NCBI GenBank assembly: GCA_013433145.1
Contig: CM024170.1
Span: forward strand, 5,812,366 to 5,876,365
DNA length: 64,000 bases
Source of the DNA: Ascaris suum
Taxonomy: Eukaryota; Nematoda; Chromadorea; Rhabditida; Ascarididae
Direction of reading: 5' to 3'
Shown here: piece after piece, positions 23,072 through 35,522 of the stretch
Layout: each line of letters opens with the position of its first letter
Position numbering within the stretch: position 1 is the stretch's first letter
Position numbers and translations under genes: made by a program
Notes under the pieces: model-generated
The model's database searches: none
Seen by the model: only the letters and a program-made list of their open reading frames with translations
Told to the model about the DNA's origin: nothing

Positions 23072-25161
23072 GTGAGTTCTAGCTGCCTTTATTTGAAAAT
23101 ATTTTTTCGTCACTTATGCATGTGACGTTGTATTGGCTTGCTGTTCGCAAACATGTGTGCAAAACAGTTACCGTGTTGAGGCTCCGTGCTGGGGCTATGT
23201 ATAAGAATGAGTGTTGACATTCTCGTGAATATAAGCTCACTCTTTCAAGATCTCGTTTTAAAGATCGAACTCGTGGTAGCATTGTCGTGTTGATTCCCTC
23301 TATTTCATTCCTCGCTAGGCATATAGACGTATCTAAATAGGCAATGAAGCGTCAAAGATAAAGGTTAAGAAAGTAAAAACGTTTTTCGACGCCACTCTCC
23401 TATGGCAATATAAAACAGATACGGTGTGTCGAAAGATGATCTTTGAATCGCTTGTGCACTTATTCTATCAATCATAGGGAGAAGTTTGTGAGAATGGATT
23501 TCTTGACAATTCAGCTGGCGCGATTTTCCTTGTCGTTGGGGGCATCTGTTCTTGACTGCTGCTCGCAGTAGAGCTGCCCGAAAGTTCTTCATGATGATGC
23601 AAGAAGAGGGATCATCCAAAGTGAATCGCTGAAATCTTTCGAGAAAATAAACGAAGTAAGGAGCTGAACAGTTGTTTTTCACAGCTTACTACAAAGAAGC
23701 GCATAAACCTTCAATGTCTTCGAGAATAAAAAATTTCGACTAATGTCTTCATCGGGGATTCGTCAAACGTCGCGTCACCACAGATAATGAATGACCAATG
23801 AAAGAAGGCAAAAGCATGTTTAGTTTCATCCTTTGTGGGAAAAACCCTGACATCTATTCATATGATCTGAGAGGGGTTCGCCTGTGCAGCACTTACAGAT
23901 GAAAAACTTTAACAGCTAGTTCTGAATATTTTCCACAGCTTTCTTGTACACTTTGGAGGTATGAAGACCGTACTGAAGCCATAAAGTCACAAACTATGAG
24001 GGACCTGTACTGAAGAAGCCGAAAAAGCCAGGGAAATCAGGTAAAAAATTTCTCGCATCCGTTTCTTTCTTCATGAACAGAAGCTTTCATTCTTTCTGTT
24101 TCCATATTTAGTGTGCTAGAATAAGCTTTAAAGATTTTTCCGGAATCCTTCAAAGATTCATGCTTGCAGCGTTGTCAGCATTACTTTTGCAAACTTTTTA
24201 GTTCTGCTTATCTTTGCTTGTGTGTCCTTTTTCTGCGAGAAAGGCATTAAAATCATTGAAAAACCTCTATTTGCTTTCCATGGATGTATGACTCAAATGA
24301 GTCTTTGTCTCTAAGGTCTATTTCTGTGATGCTGAAGGAAATGCTATTCATGGTAAATAGATACTCTCGGTTATACGAGAAAGCGTGAAGTTTTTGGTAT
24401 TCGGAAATTGTCCATTCAGGCACAGTGTTCCATGGGTAACTTGTATTTCCTTGGCGACAAGAGAAACTTTTTTGTCATTTCTCCATTCCTCTGTCAATTA
24501 TGAATTCATCTTGAATAAGCGCACTATAACAACACTGTCTGTACATGTATCTGTCTGTCTGTTCGTGAAGTTTTTAGCTGCAACTTAGGCATCGCTGAAG
24601 CAGCTGTATAATGCACAAAATAAGGCGTTTTTCTGTTGTGCATCTGCAGTTGGTTCACCTGTTCCGAAAAGCATTCAGATGTGCCATATCATTGCAGCAT
24701 TTCTCAGTCTAATCACAAAAAGTAGCTTTTTGGGGATTTATTTGGCTGATGGATCAATTGAAGCATGAAGCCTCCGTTTCGCATAATTTATTTTCTCTGT
24801 TGTTAACTCGTAAAACTGTTTGTAAGCTGAGTGGGATGGAAAAGCGCATATTGTGCTAACTCCTTTAGCAGTTTTGTTCGTCTTAGAAATGTTATCAATA
24901 CGAAAGAAACATATAGCAGATAAAATTGTAGCTATCTTTGATAATTGAGGCGCTAATGGAGATAAAAGTAAGTTGCCAGTAGTGCAGAGTTACGAGGAAA
25001 CACGTGTATTATTTGTTCCTCTGCTTCTCCCTGCCTTCCTCCCCCTTATGCATTCAAATTTTGTCATTTGATAATCCCCGGGAAAGTTTATATTATTGCT
25101 TAGTATTTAGTATTAAATCTTTTGCTTCAAAATTACAATAATAGATTTCTATATGTTGCAG
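23072..25161. other. no supported gene
   Basis: The minus-strand frame at 23365-23682 (105 codons) has no recognisable domain. Otherwise AT-rich. Confidence 0.4.
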
Positions 25162-25238
25162 TCGCCTATATGAGAAGACATATTCTTGCACGACCCAGTA
25201 TCTTTACCAAAGATGAGATCATCAAGGCTGCTGTCTAA
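25162..25238 (+). CDS. candidate terminal exon, unrecognised
   Basis: A strong acceptor (TTTCTATATGTTGCAG) precedes two bases, 24 codons and TAA. The peptide AYMRRHILARPSIFTKDEII ends in KAAV. Its phase-1 entry matches the phase-1 exit of the candidate exon ending at 23071. Confidence 0.35.
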
Positions 25239-28200
25239 CTAAAATCCTTAAGTATGGGAGTCATTTCAATATTGAGTGGAAGTCTACGCGTAAATAAGTA
25301 TCAGGCTTAGCAAAAAAATGTTTTTTTATAAATGATTGCTAAGGGATTAGCTTTCCATAATGCTTTTAAGCGCACAGTTGTTGCGTAGCGTTGTTTAATG
25401 GCGCCTATAGTGACAACTGCCTATGGCGTGGAGCATTACACTTGCGTAATTGTTTAATTTTCTTTCTCAACAAGCCTGTTATATTACCTGTCATGGAAGC
25501 GACTGATAAGCGAGTGCAGTCTAGTTGCAGTAGCTGGACAGCACAATCTTCATTTCATGTAGCACATCTGTGCAGATTTGCAGTAGTGTATTAACCATTT
25601 TTAGTGTCATTATTGTTAGCGCGTTAGCTTAGAAGGGCTAATGATTTACAAGCGTTATCGGAAACACCGAAAAATGCCAGTGAAATGATGCGAAATATCA
25701 GGAATGCGGATGGATATCAAATATTGATGCAAATCAACAAAACACTGAAAAATACAATAATATTGGGAGTATCGATACAACAAAATGTCGCTGCAACAAA
25801 TGAAATCAAAGGAAAAAAGAAAAAACCACATGGAACCATATGCGCGTTGTTAATTGCGTTTATCGAATATTGAAAAAAAAATCGAACGTCATCTGAAAAA
25901 AGCTGAATTGATATGCAATTTTGCTCACCATCAAGCGCTTTAATTGTTCCTCGACAAACTATTAATTGTATGCTATAATAGATTCAATAAAATTTTGTTA
26001 CCCTCCTAGCACTCATCTAAATCATTCAATTACATAGGTTTCTTTTTTTGAGGTCGATTGTTGTAAAATGAAATTCGAATAGCTGCGTGATAATAGAAAT
26101 TTTTTTCTGCTCTCAAATAGCTATAACGCCTTCCAAAATTGATGAATGGAGTCGACTTGATTGCTGGTAGTCATGCATTGATGCAGTTATACCAAGACAA
26201 ATTTCGTAGGCCCATTTTCAATGAACCACATGCCTTAACAGTCGAATAGACGAGACGGCAGACAGGCACCACTCACTAGTTATGTATAGATATCGTCTCG
26301 CTATAATCACTTTGCACATGGGAAATTTGCAAAAACGCATTTCAAAAAAAAAGAAGTAAAGCGAGCAGAAATGATGGAAAATTCAATTTTCGAAAGGCCT
26401 GGTTTGTGTGTACAGTTATCGTGAGATTCTTAAACGAACAAAGTTTTTCAAAGACATTGGTCAAATCTGCAAAAGCTTCTCACATCACAGAACGGACACT
26501 TGAAAGAAAAAGGATGTGCGGGTGCACGCCGATGAATTCTTGCTAGCAGTCTCACATGGTTTTCTTTTGTCTTCTCGCCGCAGCCTGTTTCAAGAACTCA
26601 GCTTATTCGCAGTCAATACGTGAAGCTCTCCTATTTTGAAAGCGTCTCGTTTCTTGGTGATTAAGAACGGATATGGATTCCTTTCGAGACTTTATTGGCA
26701 CTCATCAAAGAGATTTGAACTTTTCGAAGCGACTTTAAATTTATTGCCAATGTTTCTTTAAATGAAGTGCTTTAGGTAGCGATCTTATGCCCCTAAAAGA
26801 ACTACGGTTGGTGTGCATTGCGCTATAATATTCCTAATGCTTCACATCTGAAAACTTTTGAATTACATCGTTTAGTGATAATGATGGAGGTGGTGTGAAT
26901 TTGACTGTATTAAATACTAGAGGAAGCAATTATTGGATGATCTTAGAAAATATTTAATGCTACAGGTCGGATGTTTCCAACCGGTTCATTCAAATTTCGC
27001 TCAATGGAAAAGGACCTTATGAGCATATACGTTCTCTTAGGAATAGTATCAATAGGATAAAGAGATATACTGGAGAGGGAGGGAGAGGGAGAAGAGGGAT
27101 GGAAAGTGTAAAAAACAGAGAGTGTTTCAGTTTCATGGAGACTGAGACGTTTATAACTTTATTTTTTCTATGCGCAATAACAATTTGCAATTCTCACCCT
27201 TCCTCAAGTCTCAGTGGCCATCGTGCTCACTCCTTACTCTCTTTCACCTTCCTACAGCTTCAGTTTTTTATATCTGTGCTAGGCTCCAAGGGATACAATA
27301 CTATTAGAAAAAGATTTCTCGCACTTTTGTATTATAATTACTTTTCTTGAGTTTATCTTACAGTTAATAGCATGAGTAAAACAATAAATATAAACACAAA
27401 ATTTTTCCCCTCTTTTTCGTTTTTGCTTCTCTGCTCTCAAATTTTTTTCGAAAGCATTGGCTGATATATTCAGCGAAATAAGCAGTCCAAAGTGATGGAG
27501 ATGGAGGACTGAATGCGACTGAGACATTTGATTATGAATTACAGGAGTGAGGTTTGGTACTATTACGTGACAAAAGGTAATTACCGGAATGACTGAGGTA
27601 TTATTGCAAATTATGACTGAGGATTGAGGTATTATTAGAAATTATAGGACATGATAAAAAGGTAATTACAAAATACAGGAATGAATCATGTGATCAATAA
27701 AAATATTTATTTATTCTCATCTTTTTCGAGGCATCAAGATATGTCATGCGGTCATGTCCTATAATAATAGGATAGAGTAATATAAGGAATCAAGTAATCT
27801 TAACAGTTTGCTTTCGAATTCCAATAGCAAAAATGTTTTTAGATTTCTCTCGTTTCATCTTCCAATTTGCGCCAACTGATCCGAAATGAAATTAGCTCCC
27901 GTCCACGCTTATATAATGCCAAATTGCTTTCTTCATTTCTCCTGCTTGACTTAAACCTTCATTCTTGTTGGCCAAACGTTATTAAATGTCTTTATAGAAC
28001 CGTAGCGCTGTGAGTTAGAGAGTTTTTGGTTGGCAAAGATGTTCGATGAAACGGGAGAGTCTCCAAAAGACGAAATTCCGCAAAAAGCTTTTTGAGCTTT
28101 CTACCGGAAATTACATTAATTCTTTCAAAAAAAAAACTTCGGCCTCATAGTTTTGGGAATACGAAAAACTTTCCGAAATTTTCCTGCCAGAATTTTAAAA

Positions 28201-30007
28201 AAAATGTGGCGAACAGTTTAAGAAAGGCAATCGTAATTTGTTGCACGAATATTTCTGAATATTTCTGTCTTTCTCGTCTAATGCTTTCAAAACTTCATTC
28301 CTTCCGTTCAGAATTGACGTTTTCACTTAAGCTTTTAATAATTTCCTAAAAGGTCCTGGTCACATTGATCCGTTCTGCAGCAGTCGTTGATGAGACAATT
28401 TCGCCTCCACATGAAACTTATCGGCTGCCACATCATCAGCAAAATATTCACGATTGCTGACACCTGACTGACTGCAGAAAAATTTTGAATTGCAGATTTT
28501 TTTAATACATTAAACTACCTATAACGCTTTCAGAAGTACAGTAAAAACAAGGAAGTTAATGAACGATTTTGGGATGTTGATTAAACTTATTAGATTTCAT
28601 GACCATAGTTTTCTTTTATTGGCGGGTTGGAAATGCAAGATAGACAATGTGCGTGTGTGAGCACAGACATAACCACCCCAGAATAAGTTTTTGCAATAAT
28701 TTATTCATATCTGTGCATCTCGGAAGAGATTTAAATTATAAAACAGGAAAGCCAAGATAAAGAAATTTAGAGAACGCAATTTTGCACAGAGAATACCTAC
28801 TGAACGTTGCTTCATTAATTACGCGCTTGTGAATATGCCATAAATTTACCTACTGGGATCCCTACATGTCAGTGTGAGGAAAAACATCTGCCAACCTATT
28901 TCCAACTCTTCAAACTTTCTAATCACATTCAAGCGGACCTCCGCTTCTTTTGATTGCACAGTGAATCACCATCCTGCGGTTGTCCAATGCATAAAATTAA
29001 ATACATGTACCATGTTACAAATGCCAAAGACAATTTTCAAGATACTAAGGTAATTACCACGATTACCTGCAAAAGTTAAAAAACGTAGATGCTAAACACC
29101 GATGTGAAGTGGTAAATAAAAGTTTATTGACTAAGATGGATTAACGATGAGGACTTAGAGGAATGTGAAGAGAAACGAATGTGAGAAAAAATTGTATAAA
29201 AAATTTCCCACATATTTATTTTTGTAGAAAAATAGCCGAAAGGGAACTGAGTGTTTTCGAAAAGATTTCTGAAAGAACTACATCGATTATATCGACTGCA
29301 GTTAAAGAATACAGACAGATTTGCGCATATTTATTTGCAACTTATTCTCATGGGCACAGTGCACACTCTTGCTCCGTTTTAAAGTTGAAATTTGCTTAGA
29401 ACTGAGAAAAGCTTCAAAAATGGTGGAATTTTAATTCGCCTCCGTTGTTTGATGCTTAATCACTTCGACAGCTTGATTTTTTGCTGCACTCTTTTTCTTC
29501 TTAAGCGTAGACTTTTCCCTCCTTCCTTCCTTCCTTTCCCGTTCACTTCCTCCTCTCCTTCCTTCCCGTTTCCCTTTCCATCTTACACTAATTAACAGGT
29601 AAAATAGCTGACTTCAATGTTTTATTTAAAAACGGAAATTGGCTCCCAACAAAAGTCGTTTTGCATTAGTTCAGGACTTCAGTGGCGAAAATTTTCACTT
29701 GCAGTTCATAGGATGCATATATTGGGGACTTTGGAAAATGCTACGTTTAAAAGATATGTGCTGCTGGAACGCTTTCTTTGCTCAACTTAAAATTAATCTT
29801 TAGTAATTCAGCGAGAGTTCAGGTGTGATTTGATCAAGTGATTAATGATAGGTGCATTCATTCGAAAAGTTAGCGATGTGAATTTTTCATCGACAAATAA
29901 AACATAAAAAATAAATTCTTCTTGATGAATCAGAAATAATAATACCTGGAGGATAGTCGCAATTGTTGTGAGATCGTGCGTTGAGGCCGTAACGATATCG
30001 TATTTAG
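25239..30007. other. no supported gene
   Basis: AT-rich sequence with pyrimidine-rich stretches (27180-27260, 29515-29590) and a local repeat at 27595-27655. Frames such as 27099-27350 and 28092-28349 are featureless. Confidence 0.4.
27595..27655 (+). repeat. imperfect tandem repeat with a distant inverted match
   Basis: GAGGTATTATTGCAAATTAT at 27595 recurs as GAGGTATTATTAGAAATTAT at 27626, a 31-nt period. The following ATTATAGGACATGA (27641-27654) has an exact inverted copy, TCATGTCCTATAAT, at 27752-27765. This may be a remnant of a small foldback element. Confidence 0.6.
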
Positions 30008-31280
30008 GTTTACTCGGACTGCCAAATGGTACTCGTATGAAAAAAACCGCTTCAGCGAGCAACATGCAAGAGACGAGCTTCTCGAATGAGAAGCGACGGA
30101 CCCAGTCACAAGGCGATGTATGTGATTTTGATCTGCAATTATTGTCAGCAGTTTCTTTAAGCATTCATCATTGCGGATGGAGTTCATTCAATGTCGACCT
30201 AATTACAATTGCAACTGACGTTAAAAAAACGGAATTTTTCACTGACAGAAATTTTTCAAGCACCTTCGATTGTCGCCGAATGCAACTGTCTATAACTAAA
30301 CGGCAAATTATCTCCCTTATCAATATGACTATAAATATTGGTGATTTAATCAAAATATCAGTGCCATATTTTCAGCTACTATCTTCAAAAAGCCCGCCCC
30401 GACCAGACGCATTGCCTTTGAAGGCTATATGCACACAGCCCCTTCCAGGCAGTCACTTCGATACATCCTCTAAAGGCCCTTCTTCCAGTAAGCCGAGTAA
30501 GCGTCGCAATATATATTTTCTAATGCATTGAAATCTAATGCTAATGTTGCGTTTCTTAGGTAAAATCGTTCTCAAACGAGTAGAATGGAATTAAAATGGC
30601 TAAACAAGTTGGTCGTTTTAATTATTGTCGATTTCGACCATCATATCATTAAAACTTATTCATATATACTCAATTCTCGGATTGCAGTGCTATTCCGCAG
30701 CACTCCAGTGGCCCATTCAGTGACATTTTTTTCGGATGAACCGAATCGTTTGCACAATTGCTAGTAAATAAATCAGCAAAAAAGCGCTTGACGGGTGCTG
30801 CATTGTGATAGCCGAATGCACTATTTTATTGAGAAAAGAACACTAGCAAAATCTGCGAGCAATTTGTATCGTCGTCAGTTGCGTTGGCATTGAGTTGTTC
30901 ACAACATTTTCCTCAATAATAAAGGTCACTAGACAATAACCGTCGCTAATCATTGAAAGAATTACAACTTATGCAGAAATATTCACAGCGATTTGTGTCA
31001 AAAAACGATGAACAGTTTTTCGGCATTTTCCATCGATGAACGACAGCAGTTTCTGAATGGCGGCATGAAAAGTGCAGACTCTTGTATTTTAAAAGACAAC
31101 ATCCTGCCGTTAGAGGTTTTCCTCATGAATGGCGTGTTTTCTGGATTTATTTGTTTATTAATAACCCTTTTAGATTATCGTTAAACATTTCAGAGAGCGA
31201 AAAGAAAATGCAGGAAGACCAACGTGATTGCTGCAAACAGTGCTGTGCCGATTGGGGTCAATGTTGCATCGGACTCATGA
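30008..31280 (+). CDS. candidate five-exon 3' part of an unrecognised gene
   Basis: Proposed exons are 30008-30117, 30376-30487, 30688-30763, 30989-31115 and 31194-31280 (TGA 31278-31280). Borders include ATCGTATTTAG, GCGAT|GTATGTG, CATATTTTCAG, TCCA|GTAAGC, CTCGGATTGCAG, AATATTCACAG and AAACATTTCAG; the donors at 30764 (GTAAAT) and 31116 (GTTTTC) are weaker. Phases are compatible throughout (1-0, 0-1, 1-2, 2-0). The product is Ser-, Lys- and Arg-rich, for example NGTRMKKTASASNMQETSFS, EKRRTQSQGD, SKSPPRPDALPLK and FSAFSIDERQQFLNG, as in regulatory low-complexity regions. The last exon has a second open frame rich in Cys pairs (DCCKQCCADWGQCC). The start lies upstream; the exon at 22997-23071 has a fitting phase. 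No domain is recognised. I selected exons partly for phase, so confidence is modest. Confidence 0.38.
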
Positions 31281-31545
31281 GTGGGATATAATGTTGAGAC
31301 TGTGTACATTACATCGTAGAGCACATTCGACGGCACACCGTGAACCACCTATGCAGGTTACGGTTGCAATTCAGGAGTGAAGGAAATTGACCGGAAATCG
31401 ATTGATTCCTGTTCAAGAAGCCGCATAACACCGTTTGCAGTGTTCATACATTCTGAAGCATCAAAGAATCTTGGATTCGCCCGTAGCTAAGTGCCAGACT
31501 TAAAAAGATTGTTACGAACGTTTTTATGCGCCTCTGCAAACTTGA

Positions 31546-32058
31546 GTTCCAAAAAGCGAATTATTGCAACGTCGCATCATTACGCGCATAGGTTCTTGTG
31601 TTTCTCTGCTTACCCGGCGGGATGAATCGGATACCAGTGACGACACAGTTGCAAAATGTGATACGATTAAGTAAGAGGTAGCCAACGTTCATAGTAGATA
31701 TCCTGCTGAAATTAATGCATTATTTTCGAGAAGACAGCAGATATTTAGAAGTAGCGGAAGTTTTGAAGGAATTTTACAGCTACCTGATCACAGAAGAACG
31801 AATCTTTTGTAGAAGATTTGCATGGGTGAATCAAATGGGCCAAGATTTTTAGCTCATGACTGGTTAAAGTGGTTGTTTAGTCTGGGTGAATGCAAACCAC
31901 CTTAGCTGCTAGCTTCAGACAAAGCGCCAAGCAACTTCGATAAACTTGTTGAACATTATCTACCGCAGAGAGCGATTTCAATAATTCTCGGCCAAATACG
32001 ATATGGCGGATTTTTTAGAAACGCTTTCAATCCAGCCGCCTCTTTAGAAGCAGTCTAA
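31546..32058 (+). pseudogene. long frame with three in-frame stops, possible decayed coding sequence
   Basis: One frame runs for about 170 codons with stops only at 31672, 31810 and 31903 before TAA at 32056. Segments include SELLQRRIITRIGSCVSLL, RRDESDTSDDTVAKCDTIK, RYPAEINALFSRRQQIFRSS and NFDKLVEHYLPQRAISIIL. The spacing of stops is sparser than expected but not beyond chance in 64 kb. No retroelement motif (zinc knuckle, protease, polymerase) is seen. The left arm of the 96-bp inverted repeat lies inside it. Confidence 0.22.
31896..31991 (+). repeat. left arm of a perfect 96-bp inverted repeat
   Basis: The 96 bases from ACCACCTTAGCTGCTAGC to AATAATTCTCGG are identical, in reverse complement, to 32163-32258. 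Identity stops abruptly at both edges. The spacer is 171 nt. No target-site duplication or terminal transposon motif is visible. Confidence 0.97.
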
Positions 32059-32162
32059 ATCTATAGCAAGTACTGGGATTAAAAAAGAAAGTTTTCGTTC
32101 TATGATTCCCAGCGAACAAAAAACAAACGGAGAAGCGTGAGAGAGGACTTCGAATGATATGA

Positions 32163-32258
32163 CCGAGAATTATTGAAATCGCTCTCTGCGGTAGATAATG
32201 TTCAACAAGTTTATCGAAGTTGCTTGGCGCTTTGTCTGAAGCTAGCAGCTAAGGTGGT
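32163..32258 (-). repeat. right arm of the perfect 96-bp inverted repeat
   Basis: Exact reverse complement of 31896-31991. On the plus strand this arm lies in a stop-free stretch that includes SLSAVDNVQQVYRSCLALC, so an inverted duplication of a short coding piece is possible. A transcript through both arms would fold into a long perfect hairpin. Confidence 0.97.
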
Positions 32259-34269
32259 GTTCTTCTATGGCACATTTGAAATTTGTTATAGATGGCATCA
32301 TAATAGGTTTGTGGGGTTTGTCGGTGTATAAATCATTATCGTCGCTTATAACAATTTCTTCGGTGTGTACAAAATGTCGCATTGTTATTTTATCCATATC
32401 TGCTAATTTTTTGTTGAATTTATATAGTATGATGAAAACCAAATATGCATATTAATGAGCAGTTTTAAAAACACTTTTTTTGGCGATCAGAGGCGTTCTC
32501 CAAAAAAAGATGTTGTTTAGTCATGTTTTGTCTTCCATCACCCTTCATTTATCACTCATACGCGTTTCTTTCAACGAACTCTTTTACGTTCGTTTTTAAA
32601 GATGTTGGCAATAGTAATAATAAATAGCTGATTGCAGCCTTTGAGGGGACTTGAGGCAGAAATGAAATGCAGTAGCTGAATGATACTCGTTATCCTTGTT
32701 TGCTGTTTCTTTTATCCGGTTAATGAAAATTCCCGCTTATAGCTACGGATGATGTGAAATGAGCAAAACATATGATTCTCTTGTAGGTAGATGACTGCAG
32801 GATGTAACGTTTTAATATAGGCGAATCATCGATAAGAATAGCTTTGATAATATGTTGATTACTATTTAAGTAACAATGAAGGAACGATAGACGAAATATG
32901 AGGATTCATATTCGATTTAATTGCAAACATTCGATGCGTTTTAAGGCAGAATCAGCGAAGAAACAAAGGTCACCTTTTTGTGCTAATTGAAGAGATGCGA
33001 ATTGTTAATCATATTCGTGTAATATTTCCTTTTTTGGTGCATCAGTGTGTTGTTTGTTATGCCAACTTTGGACATTCTTGCTTTATTTTTACCTTATAAT
33101 TTTGAAGACGTCTTCTGCTCAATGGGCACTGAAATGCAAGCGGTAATCACTGCTCTATTTCAGAGATAAGTCGCAATCGCTTTCTCAGTAAATTTTTTTC
33201 CGCTCTGGGCTCAATAATCCACTGTCATCTCGATGTGCGCCTATGAGCTGATTTCAAAACAAAAACTTGAAAAAAATAACACGATTTTCTTCCGCAAATG
33301 TTGGACGCTATTTACTGTTCACTTCTAAGAAATTTAGTTACAAGTAATTTCATTCCGCTTTTAATAATTTTCCTCCAATCCTTGAATAATTCCCTTGCGC
33401 CTATCAAAATTCCCATAAATTTACATGCTAGCACCTTATTGTAAATTATAAATGTGTCATAACCGAAGAATATAACAAAATGAAGTACGAATTTGTGTGT
33501 TTTCTTTAATGTGATGCACGTGCCGACCATCGTTGCGTTCATATGTTTTTGGTTTTAAGTTGTAAAAAAATCGCTTCCAGTGTTGAAATCGAGTCAGTCT
33601 TCAAGGTGCCGCTTATCACATCTATTCAGGTCATAAGAGATCCGAGTTGAACTACAGACACAGTGCAAAAGAGATATAAAATTATAGCCGTTGAGTTGTG
33701 ATTTTGAATCACATATAAGCAAACGAAAATATGCTCGTAGACAGGCGTAAATTTGGAACTTTCAAGGAAGGAAGCAGCAAACGGATGTCGAACGAGCAGA
33801 GGAAAAAATTACAACTTCGTCAATGTTCGGAAAAAAGCCTCCTAAATCATAAAATTTTCGATGCATTTTGCACTCAGACTAATGGACTGCTAAATGCTGA
33901 TCATTTCCGCGTTAATAAAATGGGACCTTGTTCGATTTTCAATTTCACCGGACAAGAAGTGATCTTTGGTGCTTTGCGAATTGCTGAATCACAGGTTTTG
34001 GTCAAAATAATGAGGCGCAAATTTTGACCAGAAATTAGTTGGCTACAAACCTTGGCCAAATAGTCAGCTGCGACTTTTGGCCAAAAAATAGCCGCAGATT
34101 TCTGCAAAAAAATTTCTAAGGGATGTCCCATCATGTCTATTCCGATTCCAAATGAACTTTCAAATGTATTGTTAAGAAAGAAGCATAAGATTGCATTTTG
34201 CTGTAACGTTTGGCGAACGTCCTAGCGTAATAGATCAAAGCCTTGGTCGCTTTCTGTCCCCCCCCTCTT

Positions 34270-34285
34270 CCCCCCCCCCCCCCCC
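34270..34285. repeat. poly(C) run, 16 nt
   Basis: It is preceded by a second C run (34258-34265) with TCTT between them, making about 28 nt of nearly pure C; the complementary strand could form a G-quadruplex. Confidence 0.9.
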
Positions 34286-35512
34286 TCGGCGTTTGTAAGT
34301 AACGTCACCTATATAATGGGTAGCTCTCCACACTCGTCTGATATTTTTCCAAGCAGTGAAACAATCTTCCAACGTGGAGATGGCAGTGACCGCCTACCTC
34401 AATTTTTGACGCTTGGAAATTGCAGAGCTAGCTCTGTAACTCCACCTCCTTGTTTCTTCCTTCTTCCCTTATACTTTGAAAGTCATTACATGGAATCTGT
34501 TAGGTGCACCAGTTAGTGCAGTCCAAAATAAGAAGGGCGGAAGAGAGATTAGGTTTTAAACGATGAAATTCTAAATCAGCAACAAAAATGGGCTGTGTTA
34601 ATGCTGTGACGCTTAGGTACATCGTGACTTATGTCAGGCGATTAGGCAAAGTAGCTTGCTGTGTGAACGCGGAGAGAGGCAAATGTGATTTGTGCGAAGC
34701 TCCAAGGTGACAATATAAGGATTAAGACTGCCAAGGATGGCGACGAGCTATGCAGCGAAAGGTGAGCAGAACTGCGGTCGATCTTTAGCAGTAGTGAAAG
34801 CAGCAGTCTGTTTGCAGTTCACATAGACACACCTCTTCTATTTTCCCGAAATTTCCGGTGTGCCCTATTTTGACCAAAATTGCGACTCATTAATTGGCGA
34901 GCCGCAAGTTTCACCTTTGAGCAGCAAAACGGAATAGCATAATTTCAGTGATCCGCCAACGTCAATCTTGGCGGCTGGTAAGTTCAGTGAAAAAAAAGGA
35001 CCGAAGAGAGGAAATCTCTTCGGTTTTCAGTTATTTTTCTTCAGAATTTCTGAAAATTTCGATTTTTCAACGCTTTTCTCTGAAATTTTAAATTTTTTTC
35101 GTTACTTTTTCGCCAGCTAGTAGTTCGCCCTCAAAACTCCAAAATGGTATTCAACCCCTCATTTCCTCCTCAACAGGCGGGGAGATGAGAGGGACTGCCG
35201 ATGTGTGATTCAAATGCACTGAACGAAGCAAAGAAGCAATAAAACGACGCGTAGTACAGACGTATCATGAGCGGAGTTTTATACAGCAAAATACTTCATA
35301 ACCTCGAGTTGGAGCTGCGGCGAGAACGTCACAGCACGGTGCTCAGATCCTGGCTCACGTATTAGCTTACACGTGGAAAGCATAGTACACCGCGCAGATA
35401 AATGTCTGCCAGTTTCATCCACCTCTTCTCAGAGCCAAAAAAGCCGTTATATGGCCATCGAAATCCGGAGACCTAGAAACCGACCGAGGGCTTCTTATAT
35501 ATGGGGTGGAAA

Positions 35513-35522
35513 GGGGGGGGGG
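35513..35522. repeat. poly(G) run, 10 nt
   Basis: Uninterrupted G run within a purine-rich patch. Confidence 0.85.

Noticed and set aside
31546..32058. Reading this frame as a Gypsy-type gag
   Set aside because: No zinc knuckle, protease or polymerase motif and no LTRs; the faint look of one helix is not evidence.
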